In this document: in pieces, positions 26,991 through 35,023 of the stretch
Layout: every line of letters starts with the position of its first letter
How positions within the stretch are numbered: the stretch's first letter is position 1
Source: Candidatus Nitrosotenuis uzonensis
GTDB lineage: Archaea; Thermoproteota; Nitrososphaeria; Nitrososphaerales; Nitrosopumilaceae
Assembly (NCBI RefSeq): GCF_000723185.1
Contig: NZ_CBTY010000009.1
Span: 372,001 to 436,000, forward strand
Direction: 5' to 3'
DNA: 64,000 nt
Made by a program: the position numbers and the translations under genes
The notes under the pieces: model-generated
Told to the model about the DNA's origin: nothing
Databases searched by the model: none
Seen by the model: only the letters and a program-made list of their open reading frames with translations

Positions 26991-27128
26991 GTGACTGAAA
27001 CACTGAAATTTGTGGCAATAATTGCTCATCAAGGACAGATGCGTGTTATAGTTATTCCAAAACGATTACATAAAAAATTAACATCGTTTGAAGGTGAACA
27101 AGTCAAGATAACGTTAGAAAAGATATGA
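26991..27128 (+). CDS. AbrB-like microprotein
   Basis: A 45-residue frame from GTG 26991 to TGA 27128. The end RVIVIPKRLHKKLTSFEGEQVKITLEKI has the alternating beta pattern and the (V/I)IPK..H block of swapped-hairpin AbrB/SpoVT DNA-binding proteins, as in many archaeal antitoxin-like regulators. A TATA element (about 26960-26970) lies near 26 nt upstream, so it is leaderless. Its place opposite the 26-bp palindrome suggests it may bind it (inference). Confidence 0.6.
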   Translation: MTETLKFVAIIAHQGQMRVIVIPKRLHKKLTSFEGEQVKITLEKI

Positions 27129-27298
27129 TAAATTTTGAAATAAGATATTGAAGAAACATAATTTATTCCAACAAACTGTTAATTTTGTGGTTAGATGAAG
27201 TAACGCGTGAAATGATGATCACGTCAAACGAGCATTTATTGTTTCCCAACTCTGATAATCAGCACCTAATTAAAACCGTCCCACATTACAAGAACACT

Positions 27299-28114
27299 AT
27301 GAAGATATCAGAGATTGCAATAAGGGATCTTTTGCCGTTATCTCTGATGAGTACACCGTGTGTGAGTATACAAAAACAAGCCAAGGTCGAAGAAGCAGTG
27401 GGCCTCCTCGTACCGTATTTAGAGTCGATGACAGACTCGCTTGTAGTTACAGGCGATAAAAACGAACCAGTCGGGATAATAGGAGGAAGAGAAGTAATCG
27501 AAAAAGTCCTTGCAAACCCAACGTCCAGAATATTTGATCATACTACTGCAGAAAACATAATGTCGCTACAAATAACAAAGATATCAGGAACAACAAAACT
27601 AAAGGAAATAATCGAAGAATGGCAAAAAACTGGAAGAGCGTTTTCCATAATACCAAATTCCATAGGCGGGTACTCTGCAATATCTGCAAGAAAGATTTTG
27701 GAGATTGGCAAATCATCCATGACTGATATGTCAATATCAGAGCTTCCGAAAAAAAAGACCGTGACTTTTTCCATGGATGCAACCGTGAACGAAGTAATCA
27801 AACTCATGCTAAAGCACGGAACGCGCAAGTTGTTGCTTGAGAACACAAACCAGTTTGTCAGCGACAGAATAATAATAGAAAAAATAGCTACAGACCTGAA
27901 CTACCTGAGAAATACGGACAACTTTTTGGATCTGCCCATTGTCGGCTTTGGTCTTGAATACGCAAAAGTAATCACAAAAGACCTGAAGGTGAACGAGCTT
28001 GCAAGCATAATGTTTGGTATGATGCACCCTTATGCTATATTCAAAGACAGGACGATAAGCCCGTGGGATATCTGTCTTGCCCTGCTGTCCGAGAGGATGC
28101 AAGAATACGGCTAG
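27299..28114 (+). CDS. CBS-domain protein
   Basis: A 271-residue cytoplasmic protein with tandem CBS modules (LMSTPCVSIQKQAKVEEAVGLL...EPVGIIGGREV; ENIMSLQITKISGTTKLKEIIEEW; KTVTFSMDATVNEVIKLMLKHGTRKLLL), expected to bind adenine nucleotides. ATG 27299 is chosen since a TATA-like TAATTAAAAC (27268-27277) is about 26 nt before it; a TTG at 27185 would add 38 residues. It converges with and overlaps the secreted protein gene by four bases. Base composition returns to that of the core genome here. Confidence 0.78.
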   Translation: MKISEIAIRDLLPLSLMSTPCVSIQKQAKVEEAVGLLVPYLESMTDSLVVTGDKNEPVGIIGGREVIEKVLANPTSRIFDHTTAENIMSLQITKISGTTKLKEIIEEWQKTGRAFSIIPNSIGGYSAISARKILEIGKSSMTDMSISELPKKKTVTFSMDATVNEVIKLMLKHGTRKLLLENTNQFVSDRIIIEKIATDLNYLRNTDNFLDLPIVGFGLEYAKVITKDLKVNELASIMFGMMHPYAIFKDRTISPWDICLALLSERMQEYG

Positions 28115-29640
28115 TTTACCATTAACGAGTCTGAGCCTATTTCATGATCGTTGTATGTTACATGAATAATGTACTTTCCTGGCTGGTAATTGCCATCTAT
28201 TATCAGAGGTACGGTGAACACGCCCTTGTTAGTAACCATTCCTTTCAGTTGGAATGACTTGCCGTCAGGCTTTACAATCTCTATTAACACCGACGTTCCT
28301 GCCTTGTAGTTTTCAACTTTGCCTGTTATTTGGATCTGGGAACTTTTGTAAGAATTTCTCTCCACCACGTCCGCGCTTACCTGCACGAAGGTCTGCTTTT
28401 GTATTGGATACTCGGTCGCCGTTTGCGGCACGGGCTCCTCTGATTCTGATTTTACCTTGATTATTCCGTGCTGTATTAGATACTGTATTCCAAAAACAAA
28501 TTCAGAATCGGATATCATGCCGCTTGCCCACCAGCCTGCGTTTGTCTTTATCCACGATGGCATGCTGCCAGAGCTTGCACTCTTTGCAGTGTAGGGTACT
28601 GAGATTATCTTGTTCTGCACCAGATACTCTATGCCGAGCACAAAGTCTTTTTCGCCTATCGTGTTATCAGCCCACCAGCCTGCGGTCCTTTTCACCCATG
28701 ACGGTATTTCTTGTCCCGAAGGGCTTGGCGTTTCAGGCTGTTCTGCAGGCAGCACCGGCTCGGCAGAGGTTTGCTTACCAAATACGTACAGCCATATCGT
28801 GCCAGACTGCGTCTTATTGCCAAGCGTTCCGGATACTATGATGTCTGTCTTGTCCGATGTTATCTGCAACGTGCTGATATTGTATGATCTTGCCGATATG
28901 TTGATCCCGCCACTGGTATATTCTGGATAGTCGTACAGACTTCCCACTTTTTTTGTAAAACTCCCAGACAGGGTCTCATCTGGAGTTATCTTTTCCACCC
29001 TCATAATACCGCCATGTTTTTCCACCAGCTTTTGCGCAAACTCTGTTTGAAGAGGCGATATTACTTGGTGGTTTGCGTCCGTATAGGAATAGTCAAGCCT
29101 GTCCTGAGGCTTTTTGTTGCATGTGCTGTTTTTCCATAAATCCGATGACTTTATTGCGTCCATCATAAGCTGGCCGTGCAACAGTTCATGGTAAAATACC
29201 ACCATCTCCTCCACGTGCTGTATTCGCGGATCCTTTTCTGCAGAAGATTTTATTGCCTCCGGGTTTAACATCAGCTCGTTTTGGCACTCTATTGTGATAT
29301 TTCCTGCATATGATGTAATGGCGCATTTCCAGATGTATATTCCGCCTGTTACGGCCCCTTCCGTGTGTGCAAGTCCCGTATCAAATTTTGCAAGCCTCGT
29401 ACTGATTGTGGCATTTATAAAGTTGTTAATGTCTGCAGCATCACAAGGAATTGATATTCTGACGAGTTCATCAAACGATCTTAGGACATCGCTTACGTCC
29501 CTTTTTGGCACGTCCAGCTTTTCAAACTCTTGCCGTATACTGTTGTATAACAGGTGTTCTTGTTGCGACGGTTCCACATATTCTCCAAATGCAGGGATTA
29601 TAGCTATTGAGAGAAAAAATAACAACAGTATGATCTTCAA
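28111..29640 (-). CDS. Secreted protein with HELLH motif and two WWA repeats
   Basis: About 509 residues from TTG 29640, which gives a clean signal peptide (KIILLLFFLSIAIIPAFG); an upstream TTG at 29685 is possible. An N-terminal alpha region carries VVFYHELLHGQLMMD, an HExxH zinc-peptidase-like motif, with conserved Cys residues around it. Then come a beta domain, two copies of a repeat of the form IPSWVK..AGWWA..I....FV.GI.YL....II.V, and a C-terminal Ig-like domain (VQVSADVVERNSYKSSQIQITGKV). The same repeat occurs in two other secreted proteins of the window. Proteolytic activity is inference. Confidence 0.72.
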   Translation of the reverse strand: MKIILLLFFLSIAIIPAFGEYVEPSQQEHLLYNSIRQEFEKLDVPKRDVSDVLRSFDELVRISIPCDAADINNFINATISTRLAKFDTGLAHTEGAVTGGIYIWKCAITSYAGNITIECQNELMLNPEAIKSSAEKDPRIQHVEEMVVFYHELLHGQLMMDAIKSSDLWKNSTCNKKPQDRLDYSYTDANHQVISPLQTEFAQKLVEKHGGIMRVEKITPDETLSGSFTKKVGSLYDYPEYTSGGINISARSYNISTLQITSDKTDIIVSGTLGNKTQSGTIWLYVFGKQTSAEPVLPAEQPETPSPSGQEIPSWVKRTAGWWADNTIGEKDFVLGIEYLVQNKIISVPYTAKSASSGSMPSWIKTNAGWWASGMISDSEFVFGIQYLIQHGIIKVKSESEEPVPQTATEYPIQKQTFVQVSADVVERNSYKSSQIQITGKVENYKAGTSVLIEIVKPDGKSFQLKGMVTNKGVFTVPLIIDGNYQPGKYIIHVTYNDHEIGSDSLMVN

Positions 29641-29709
29641 TCGACTCTTTTGGTATGCAGGATGCTTAATGCTTTTACTTATCAATTACATGCGCGCAGA
29701 AAATGTGCG

Positions 29710-29937
29710 TCATTCTAGTTTTAGCATGCTGAGAAGCTTTTTTTTGCTAGGTGTGCCTGCAAATTCTAGCTTATCATCAATTATTATCCCAGGCGCCGTA
29801 AATATCTGGTACTTTTGCAGAAACTCGGGGTTCTCCGTGACGTCTATTACATCATAGTGCAGACCAAGCTCGTCAAGGTACTTTTCCACGGTTTTGCAGC
29901 CAGAGCACCCCGGTGTTGTCAGAATTTGGATTTTCAT
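29710..29937 (-). CDS. Small thioredoxin/glutaredoxin-like protein
   Basis: A 75-residue minimal thioredoxin fold: KIQILTTPGCSGCKTVEKYLDELG with the redox CSGC, cis-Pro in FTAPGIIID, and EFAG near the end. Last gene of the ccdA-YHS-thioredoxin operon, its ATG sharing ATGA with the YHS stop. It probably receives electrons from the CcdA-like membrane protein and reduces partners involved in metal handling. Confidence 0.85.
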   Translation of the reverse strand: MKIQILTTPGCSGCKTVEKYLDELGLHYDVIDVTENPEFLQKYQIFTAPGIIIDDKLEFAGTPSKKKLLSMLKLE

Positions 29938-30071
29938 TTTGCAAACTGTTTTGGGTCACGCTCAAAGGCCCACTTGCAGCTTGCGCAGCAGAAATAGTAC
30001 TTTTTTCCTTCATGTTCTGCATGATCGTGCTTTTCGTCAACTTCCATGCCACATACGGGATCCTTCATCAT
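29934..30071 (-). CDS. YHS-domain metal-binding microprotein
   Basis: A 45-residue protein starting MMKDPVCGMEVDEK, the classic YHS/'KDPVCGM' motif, followed by a HDHAEHEG stretch and KKYYFCCASCKWAFERDPKQF. The Cys and His residues fit a copper- or other soft-metal-binding site as seen next to metal ATPases. It overlaps by four bases both the preceding ccdA gene and the following thioredoxin gene, proving a tight operon. Confidence 0.88.
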   Translation of the reverse strand: MMKDPVCGMEVDEKHDHAEHEGKKYYFCCASCKWAFERDPKQFAK

Positions 30072-31060
30072 TTCTCCACATCAGATCTCCTTTTTATTAC
30101 ATACCAGAATATCGGAAACGCAAGCAATGCTGCAAACAAGAACGGCACGGCATCCTGCGGAACCTTAAAACCAAACACATTCTGGTGCACATGATGGCTC
30201 ACATGGTATTCAGCGGGCAGTCCAGTCATGGATATGATGTTATTCCATCCGATGTGCACTATTGTACTCTCATACCATTCGTGCCCTCCTGGAATGCCGT
30301 TGATTATCAGAAATGCGCCTATTACAATTAACATCCATCCTGTTGCCTTTTCTATTTTGATCCTGTTTGCTGCAAGCCCCTTTGTTGCGTTTATTCCCAG
30401 TATTGCAAGCAATGAAAATAGCACAAGAGGGACGGCCCGTCCTATTCCATGAACAAATCCAAGCGAAGCTCCTATCTCAAGGCTACCGGTTCCTGCCACA
30501 TATATGAGAAGCCAGTAGAACATCGGGTTGGGGCAGCCGACTCCGGCGTTGCCAAGCAACACTCCCATAAAGTAGGATTTTGTGTAATCGCCCCTATTCT
30601 GTATGAACTTTGGCGTTCTTGAATACGATGGCATCCTAAAACGTATGAGACCAAGCTGGGACAATCCGAATACAAATCCTGCAATACCAGCGACTGCAAA
30701 CATTGCGGTGGATATCTGGTCAAGCGAGGCGCTCTTGCCTGCATATGCTACTCCCAGCCCGTAAAGACTAATGGTGCTAACAAGGCCGGCCCCGAAGAGA
30801 AGCGACATTGCAAGGCCTTTTGCATATCCTTGCCCCATCGACAGCGGAACTATGATGAATACAAGCGGCAGTGTGCATGGCAGCACTATCATGGATAGAC
30901 CTGCAACATATGATATGACAAGCCAAGAAGGATATGACAGGTCAGTTCCTGCCCTAATGGCAACATCATTTGTAAGTGAGAATACCAGCCCGAGAAATAT
31001 CAGCGAGAACAGTACGAACGCTGCTGCCACTCCAGATTTTTTTGCAATTACAACAGACAT
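30068..31060 (-). CDS. CcdA/DsbD-type thiol-disulfide membrane transporter
   Basis: A 330-residue membrane protein with about eight helices. It carries VLPCTLPLVFIIVP (the Cys-Pro of the first CcdA helix) and VGCPNPMFYWLLIY (the partner Cys-Pro), which relay electrons from cytoplasmic thioredoxin across the membrane. ATG 31060 is taken as the start. An extended loop with HVHQ and HEW (late third) is His-rich. It lies head-to-head with a TRASH-domain regulator and is followed by YHS and thioredoxin genes, so metal-linked redox control is likely. Confidence 0.87.
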   Translation of the reverse strand: MSVVIAKKSGVAAAFVLFSLIFLGLVFSLTNDVAIRAGTDLSYPSWLVISYVAGLSMIVLPCTLPLVFIIVPLSMGQGYAKGLAMSLLFGAGLVSTISLYGLGVAYAGKSASLDQISTAMFAVAGIAGFVFGLSQLGLIRFRMPSYSRTPKFIQNRGDYTKSYFMGVLLGNAGVGCPNPMFYWLLIYVAGTGSLEIGASLGFVHGIGRAVPLVLFSLLAILGINATKGLAANRIKIEKATGWMLIVIGAFLIINGIPGGHEWYESTIVHIGWNNIISMTGLPAEYHVSHHVHQNVFGFKVPQDAVPFLFAALLAFPIFWYVIKRRSDVEK

Positions 31061-31075
31061 CAAATAATATTATAC

Positions 31076-31125
31076 ACCGTGATACTTGAATGGCGGGCTT
31101 TACAACTGTAAAGTTAATACACGGT
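31076..31125. promoter_or_regulatory. Divergent control region of the ccdA operon and TRASH regulator
   Basis: Between the two divergent genes lie an inverted repeat TTTACA-AC-TGTAAA (31099-31112) and a flanking inverted pair ACCGTG (31076-31081) / CACGGT (31120-31125). The central repeat is just upstream of the TATA-like TTAATAC (31114-31120) serving the regulator. This layout fits a metal-responsive operator for the AsnC/TRASH protein (inference). Confidence 0.55.
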
Positions 31126-31142
31126 AGTATGCATTTTAATCA

Positions 31143-31571
31143 ATGCCGTTTCGACTTGACAGCATTGATGAGGCGATCTTGGAATCTCTAAGCAAGGATG
31201 GGCGCAAATCGTTCCGCCAGATCTCACGTGAGATAAAGGTAAGCACACCCACAGTAAAGGCAAGGTATGAGAGGCTAGTTAACATTGGTCTGATAAAGGC
31301 AGTTCTTCCAATAATAGACACGGGTAAGCTTGAAAAGTCAGCTGGAAAAAAGATTGAAAACATAAGGACAGATGTGATAAAAAATCGCAAGATAAAGCTC
31401 AGCCAGGACATGCTTGTAAAGATGACATGCGATTACTGTAATGGACTCGTTGCTGCAAAGCCCACCGTTCTCAAATTCGGAAACTATGAGAGGTTTTTTT
31501 GCTGCACATCGTGCAGGAGTCTTTACAAGGAAAAATACAGGGGCAGAATAGAATCACTCTCAAACCAGTAA
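31143..31571 (+). CDS. AsnC-type HTH regulator with C-terminal TRASH metal-binding domain
   Basis: A 142-residue transcription factor. Residues 1-60 are a winged helix-turn-helix (LDSIDEAILESLSKDGRKSFRQISREIKVSTPTVKARYERL). The end has MTCDYCNGLVAAKP...ERFFCCTSCRSLYKEKY, a Cys cluster of the TRASH family, as in the archaeal copper regulator CopR/CopT of Sulfolobales. It is divergent from the CcdA-YHS-thioredoxin operon, which it probably controls in response to copper or another soft metal. Confidence 0.87.
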   Translation: MPFRLDSIDEAILESLSKDGRKSFRQISREIKVSTPTVKARYERLVNIGLIKAVLPIIDTGKLEKSAGKKIENIRTDVIKNRKIKLSQDMLVKMTCDYCNGLVAAKPTVLKFGNYERFFCCTSCRSLYKEKYRGRIESLSNQ

Positions 31572-31602
31572 ACATTATACATCTTCAAAGCAAAGCCATC
31601 TC

Positions 31603-31962
31603 ATGAAGGTCTTTGAGGGCAAAAAGGCTGCGCAGGACTATATGTCTGCCCACACTCTTGCATTTTCAACGCCAGAGCTTACGCTGATGAGGTTCTCATT
31701 CTGGCTTGCCGACATGATTCCAGATCCGAAGGACAAATCAAACACCATCCCCAGAATAATGGCATACGTTGAGGAAAAGGACTTTGCGCCAGTCGAGATA
31801 ATAGATGAGGACCATTACGAGCCCACAGGTGCTGTAAGAAACACCGGCATGTACGGCAGCGTAAACAAGGTAGACGGCGACGTCAAGTTTTGCTCAGAGT
31901 GCGGCTCCAAGATTTCGTCCTCTGCCAGATTCTGCACTGAATGCGGTGCGACGCAGGATTAG
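31603..31962 (+). CDS. Zinc-ribbon protein of unknown function
   Basis: A 119-residue protein: an alpha/beta N-terminal part (EGKKAAQDYMSAHTLAFSTPELTLMRFSFWLADMIPDP), an acidic linker and a C-terminal zinc ribbon FCSECGSKISSSARFCTECG. A TATA element (CATTATACATC, about 31572-31582) is 26 nt before the ATG. Similar C-terminal ribbons occur in the proteins at 32.6 and 33.6 kb, suggesting a local family of adaptor-like proteins. Confidence 0.72.
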   Translation: MKVFEGKKAAQDYMSAHTLAFSTPELTLMRFSFWLADMIPDPKDKSNTIPRIMAYVEEKDFAPVEIIDEDHYEPTGAVRNTGMYGSVNKVDGDVKFCSECGSKISSSARFCTECGATQD

Positions 31963-32021
31963 AATGATCTGTTACGGTTCTGTTACTAATCTTTTTTAAT
32001 CAATTGCGCATACAATAATCA

Positions 32022-32270
32022 ATAGCGACTAGATCGATTTCACATCAAGATCTTCATAAGATTATAAAGGAATTTTCCACATACAGGAAAAATACAGATA
32101 AACAGATACGACTATTAAAATCAAAAATTGCAGAACTGCAGAAGACAATAAAGAGCAATACGATACTAGAAGATAAACCAGATTCTTATGAGGACAAAGC
32201 AGTAAAAAGTTTTGAATTCAAGAAAAAGAAGGCAAATATGAAGTTTGTACCTTTGAATGCGTTGAATTAG
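32022..32270 (+). pseudogene. Decayed antitoxin of a RelBE-like pair
   Basis: An open frame (ATRSISHQDLHKIIKEFSTYRKN ... KKKKANMKFVPLNALN, then TAG 32268-32270) has no ATG, GTG or TTG at its front: the likely start codon is ATA at 32022-32024, with a TATA-like run about 26 nt upstream. The length (about 82 residues), helical and lysine-rich content and its place four bases before a RelE-like relic fit a dead antitoxin. Translation from ATA cannot be excluded. Confidence 0.5.
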
Positions 32271-32273
32271 GAC

Positions 32274-32530
32274 GTGCCGGTTAAAGGCATAATCAAAAAA
32301 GAAATAGCTAGTAAAATCAAGCGTTTTCTGCAGATCTAAGAAAAAGAATCAAAGACACAATAAGAGAACTCGAATCCAATTGGCCTGCGACCAGGCTAGA
32401 TTTGAAAAAGTTAAAAGGTTACAAAAATCACTATCGAATACGCATCGGAGAGTATAGAATTTTGTTTTTCTACTAGTCAAACGCTGTAAAAGTTTACGAT
32501 ATATCCCACAGAAGCGATGTGTACAAATAA
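32274..32530 (+). pseudogene. Broken RelE/ParE-family toxin
   Basis: Two frames of one toxin. From GTG 32274 the frame reads VPVKGIIKKEIASKIKRF, then hits a stop. Shifting frame near 32320 gives SADLRKRIKDTIRELESNWPATRLDLKKLKGYKNHYRIRIGEYRILFFY, followed by an in-frame TAG and then SNAVKVYDISHRSDVYK. LKGYKNHYRIRIGEYRILF and the VYDISHR block are the core of RelE/ParE toxins. A frameshift plus a nonsense codon make it inactive. Confidence 0.72.
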
Positions 32531-32598
32531 AATCACCATGTATGTAACATGATTTTGATCAAGAGAATACCAGCAAAATTAGATGTCTTGGGAAACGT

Positions 32599-33126
32599 CT
32601 AGACCTTTGTTCCGCATTTTGTGCAGAATTTTGCGCCAGCCCTAAGATCAGAGCCACAGCTTTTGCACTTGGTTGAAGACGACCTTGGCATCAGTGCAGG
32701 GTCAGGTGCCGGAAGTGTTCCAGGTGCCGAGAATGCATCGCGTGCAGAAACAATAGATGGTGGAGCCCCCGGCGTCTGCATCGGCATTACCTGCGTGCGC
32801 CCTGCCATTCCGGGCATGCCGCCCATCATGCCAGAACCCATCCCCGGCATGAGCCCCGGTGACTGGGTGGTACCAAGGTTTCCTGCGCCAATCTTGTCAA
32901 GCGCCTTTTTCATTTCAAATATCACTTTGACTGCAAGAAACTCTAGTGCCGAATATGCTACGATATAGTCGCCCATCTTCTCAAAAAACTCTTTGTCGGA
33001 GAGCTTGCCCTGTTTGTACAGAGTGTTTGCGTCAAGGAAAGACTCGTAATAGTTTTGCGAATCCTTGAATAAATTATCAAGCTTTTCTGCCAGTAAGTTA
33101 AGAGTGTCGACCTCGCCTAAGGACAT
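32599..33126 (-). CDS. Helical zinc-ribbon protein with Met/Gly/Pro linker
   Basis: A 175-residue protein: N-terminal helices (about residues 1-80), an unusual low-complexity linker rich in Met, Gly and Pro (PGLMPGMGSGMMGGMPGMAG), then a C-terminal zinc ribbon CKSCGSDLRAGAKFCTKCG. A TATA (AATTATATC, 33148-33156) about 26 nt before the ATG gives a leaderless mRNA. Function unknown; the Met-rich linker could bind Cu(I) or simply be flexible. Confidence 0.72.
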   Translation of the reverse strand: MSLGEVDTLNLLAEKLDNLFKDSQNYYESFLDANTLYKQGKLSDKEFFEKMGDYIVAYSALEFLAVKVIFEMKKALDKIGAGNLGTTQSPGLMPGMGSGMMGGMPGMAGRTQVMPMQTPGAPPSIVSARDAFSAPGTLPAPDPALMPRSSSTKCKSCGSDLRAGAKFCTKCGTKV

Positions 33127-33176
33127 GCCGAGGATAGAGTTTTCAGATATAATTATTTTGGGATCAAAAAGAGAGT

Positions 33177-33509
33177 TTAGGCTTTTGCCAGCGCTCTGTC
33201 AATCATGTTTTTGTAGGATTCCTTTGATGCCGCGCCTACTTGCTGCGCTACTACCTGGCCTTTGCTTACCAGCATCAGTGTCGGGATTGAAAAGATGTTG
33301 TATTTTGCTGCCAGCTCGTTTGCCTCATCCACATTCACCTTGACAAAGTTGACCTTGCCTTCATAGTCTTTTGCAAGCTCCTCAACTACTGGGCCGACCA
33401 TTCTGCACGGTCCGCACCATTCTGCCCAAAAGTCCACGAACACGGGCTTTGGAGAGTCGATTACCTGAGTTTGCCAGTCTTTTGCATTAGATACGTGAGC
33501 TAGTGCCAT
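33177..33509 (-). CDS. trxA: Thioredoxin
   Basis: Classical 110-residue thioredoxin with VDFWAEWCGPCRMVGPVVEELA (redox CGPC), cis-Pro in IFSIPTLMLV and a C-terminal helix. Cytoplasmic disulfide reductase. It has its own TATA-like element about 26 nt before the ATG. Confidence 0.95.
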   Translation of the reverse strand: MALAHVSNAKDWQTQVIDSPKPVFVDFWAEWCGPCRMVGPVVEELAKDYEGKVNFVKVNVDEANELAAKYNIFSIPTLMLVSKGQVVAQQVGAASKESYKNMIDRALAKA

Positions 33510-33604
33510 AGAATTCGTCCTACAAAAGCTCCCTAAATAGATTAAGGATGTTTTTTACAAGTAAAACAGAGCTACTTAAATTACCTTTTAACGGGATGCA
33601 CGAT

Positions 33605-34327
33605 ATGAGCTCAGAGCTCCGTCTGAAAAAGCTGCGAGGATCTGGCGGATATGTCATGGCCCAAGTAACTGACGAACAGCAAAGAAAGGGAAATCTTGGA
33701 GGACCTGATTTGTTCCTTGCTCCGATCGGCAGGCTGGACCAGGAAAAGATTTCAAAGTATTATTGTAACACTTGTGAGAAAGATTACGAGGGAGGACCAA
33801 AGATAGAATACGAGACCCCAAATGAGGAGGTAGCCCAGAACCTGATTCTTCTTGAGAGAGGCCAGTATGTGTGCACCACATGCGGTTCGACCATAGCAGA
33901 ATACAGGGAATTTCAAAAGCAGGACGAGCAGGCCTCAGTAGGTCTTGCAAAACCGGCTATAGCCCAACCCACGCAAATGCCGCAAGCCCCAAGTATTGCT
34001 CAAACGGAAACTCCGAGACCGGCGCAGAGCTCTGCTCAGACAGATTCTGTCAGCTCTATTGTAGGTATGCTAGTTTACGATTCTAACGCAAAGCGCGTGG
34101 GCGTTGCAAAACAGGTAGGAGTTGATCCCTTGCACCAGGTCGTTCTCATAGTAACAAAAAATGACGGCACTGACTCTACCATACCATGGAGCAGCATAAA
34201 GAAAATCGGTGAGATAATACTATTAGGAGAGAATACCCAGTCCTCAAGCCAGTCACTTAGATGTTCATGCGGGTTTGAGAACAAGGCCGGATCAAAGTTT
34301 TGCGAAAGCTGCGGAACCAAATTGTAA
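33605..34327 (+). CDS. Zinc-ribbon / PRC-barrel protein
   Basis: A 240-residue protein with an N-terminal region holding two CxxC pairs (YYCNTCEKDY, YVCTTCGS), a Pro/Gln-rich linker, a PRC-barrel domain (IVGMLVYDSNAKRVGVAKQVGVDPLHQVVLIV...IPWSSIKKIGEIILL) and a C-terminal zinc ribbon CSCGFENKAGSKFCESCG. ATG 33605 is preferred over 33548 because TTAAATTA (33574-33581) lies about 26 nt upstream. It is followed two bases later by signal peptidase, so the two are co-transcribed. PRC-barrels bind RNA or protein partners; the role is unknown. Confidence 0.78.
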   Translation: MSSELRLKKLRGSGGYVMAQVTDEQQRKGNLGGPDLFLAPIGRLDQEKISKYYCNTCEKDYEGGPKIEYETPNEEVAQNLILLERGQYVCTTCGSTIAEYREFQKQDEQASVGLAKPAIAQPTQMPQAPSIAQTETPRPAQSSAQTDSVSSIVGMLVYDSNAKRVGVAKQVGVDPLHQVVLIVTKNDGTDSTIPWSSIKKIGEIILLGENTQSSSQSLRCSCGFENKAGSKFCESCGTKL

Positions 34328-34328
34328 G

Positions 34329-35021
34329 ATGAAGTCCAAGACAGCAAAGAGTATCGTTAAAGATATAGTCATAGTTGCAGTTGGCGTTGCAGCCATATGG
34401 ATTGGACTGCAGGTGGTTTTTGGCACCCAGAACCCATTCTATGTTGTCTCATCTGGAAGCATGATTCCAGTACTGGAAGTATATGATGTTCTTGTTGTTG
34501 ACGGCAAAGTGCCTTTTGACCAGATAGGTACAGGCGACATTATAGTCTTCAACAGGCCAAACGGGCACGACCGAGTGATAGTGCACAGGGTGGTGGCAAT
34601 ACTTGATGAAGATCCAAAGACAATCAGGACGAAAGGAGATGCAAATCCCGTCTCAATTCCAGGCACTGACTATCCCATAACAGACGAGGAATACATAGGA
34701 AAGGTAGCATATGTCATACCCCAGGTAGGATACGTGACGAGAATTCTGGCACCACCAATTAACTACATAATAATAGCTGTGATTATCGGCATAATGATAG
34801 TAAAACAGTACGCCGGCAAACCAAAGCAACCCAAGTTTGGTGATCTGGAAAAAGATGTAGAAAAGACGGATTTTGAAAAAACTACAGATAATGAATATTC
34901 AGAGGAGCGCAGCTTTGATACAAGGCAGGACGAGCTATCAAAAGAGCAAAACGTACGTGATAGAACGGATCTTGAATCTAAAGACTCTGTAATCAAAAAA
35001 CCAGACGAAGATAAAAAATAG
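34329..35021 (+). CDS. Signal peptidase I (Sec11 type)
   Basis: Membrane serine protease removing Sec signal peptides. The 230-residue protein has an N-terminal helix, the nucleophile in SSGSMIPVL (near residue 41), the archaeal/eukaryotic His in RVIVHRVV in place of the bacterial Lys, and an Asp in KGDANP. A second helix (NYIIIAVIIGIMIV) is followed by an acidic, charged tail of about 60 residues. It would serve the S-layer protein and the many secreted proteins here. Confidence 0.92.
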   Translation: MKSKTAKSIVKDIVIVAVGVAAIWIGLQVVFGTQNPFYVVSSGSMIPVLEVYDVLVVDGKVPFDQIGTGDIIVFNRPNGHDRVIVHRVVAILDEDPKTIRTKGDANPVSIPGTDYPITDEEYIGKVAYVIPQVGYVTRILAPPINYIIIAVIIGIMIVKQYAGKPKQPKFGDLEKDVEKTDFEKTTDNEYSEERSFDTRQDELSKEQNVRDRTDLESKDSVIKKPDEDKK

Positions 35022-35023
35022 AC

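Noticed and set aside
22300-27200. Direct repeat of the tRNA-Ala 3' end as attachment site
   Set aside because: No second copy longer than a few bases was found; a short CCCAGT match near 26692 is not significant.
30302-30310. Eighth TGATTATCA copy
   Set aside because: It lies inside the ccdA coding sequence, far from any start; about one chance copy is expected in this length of DNA.
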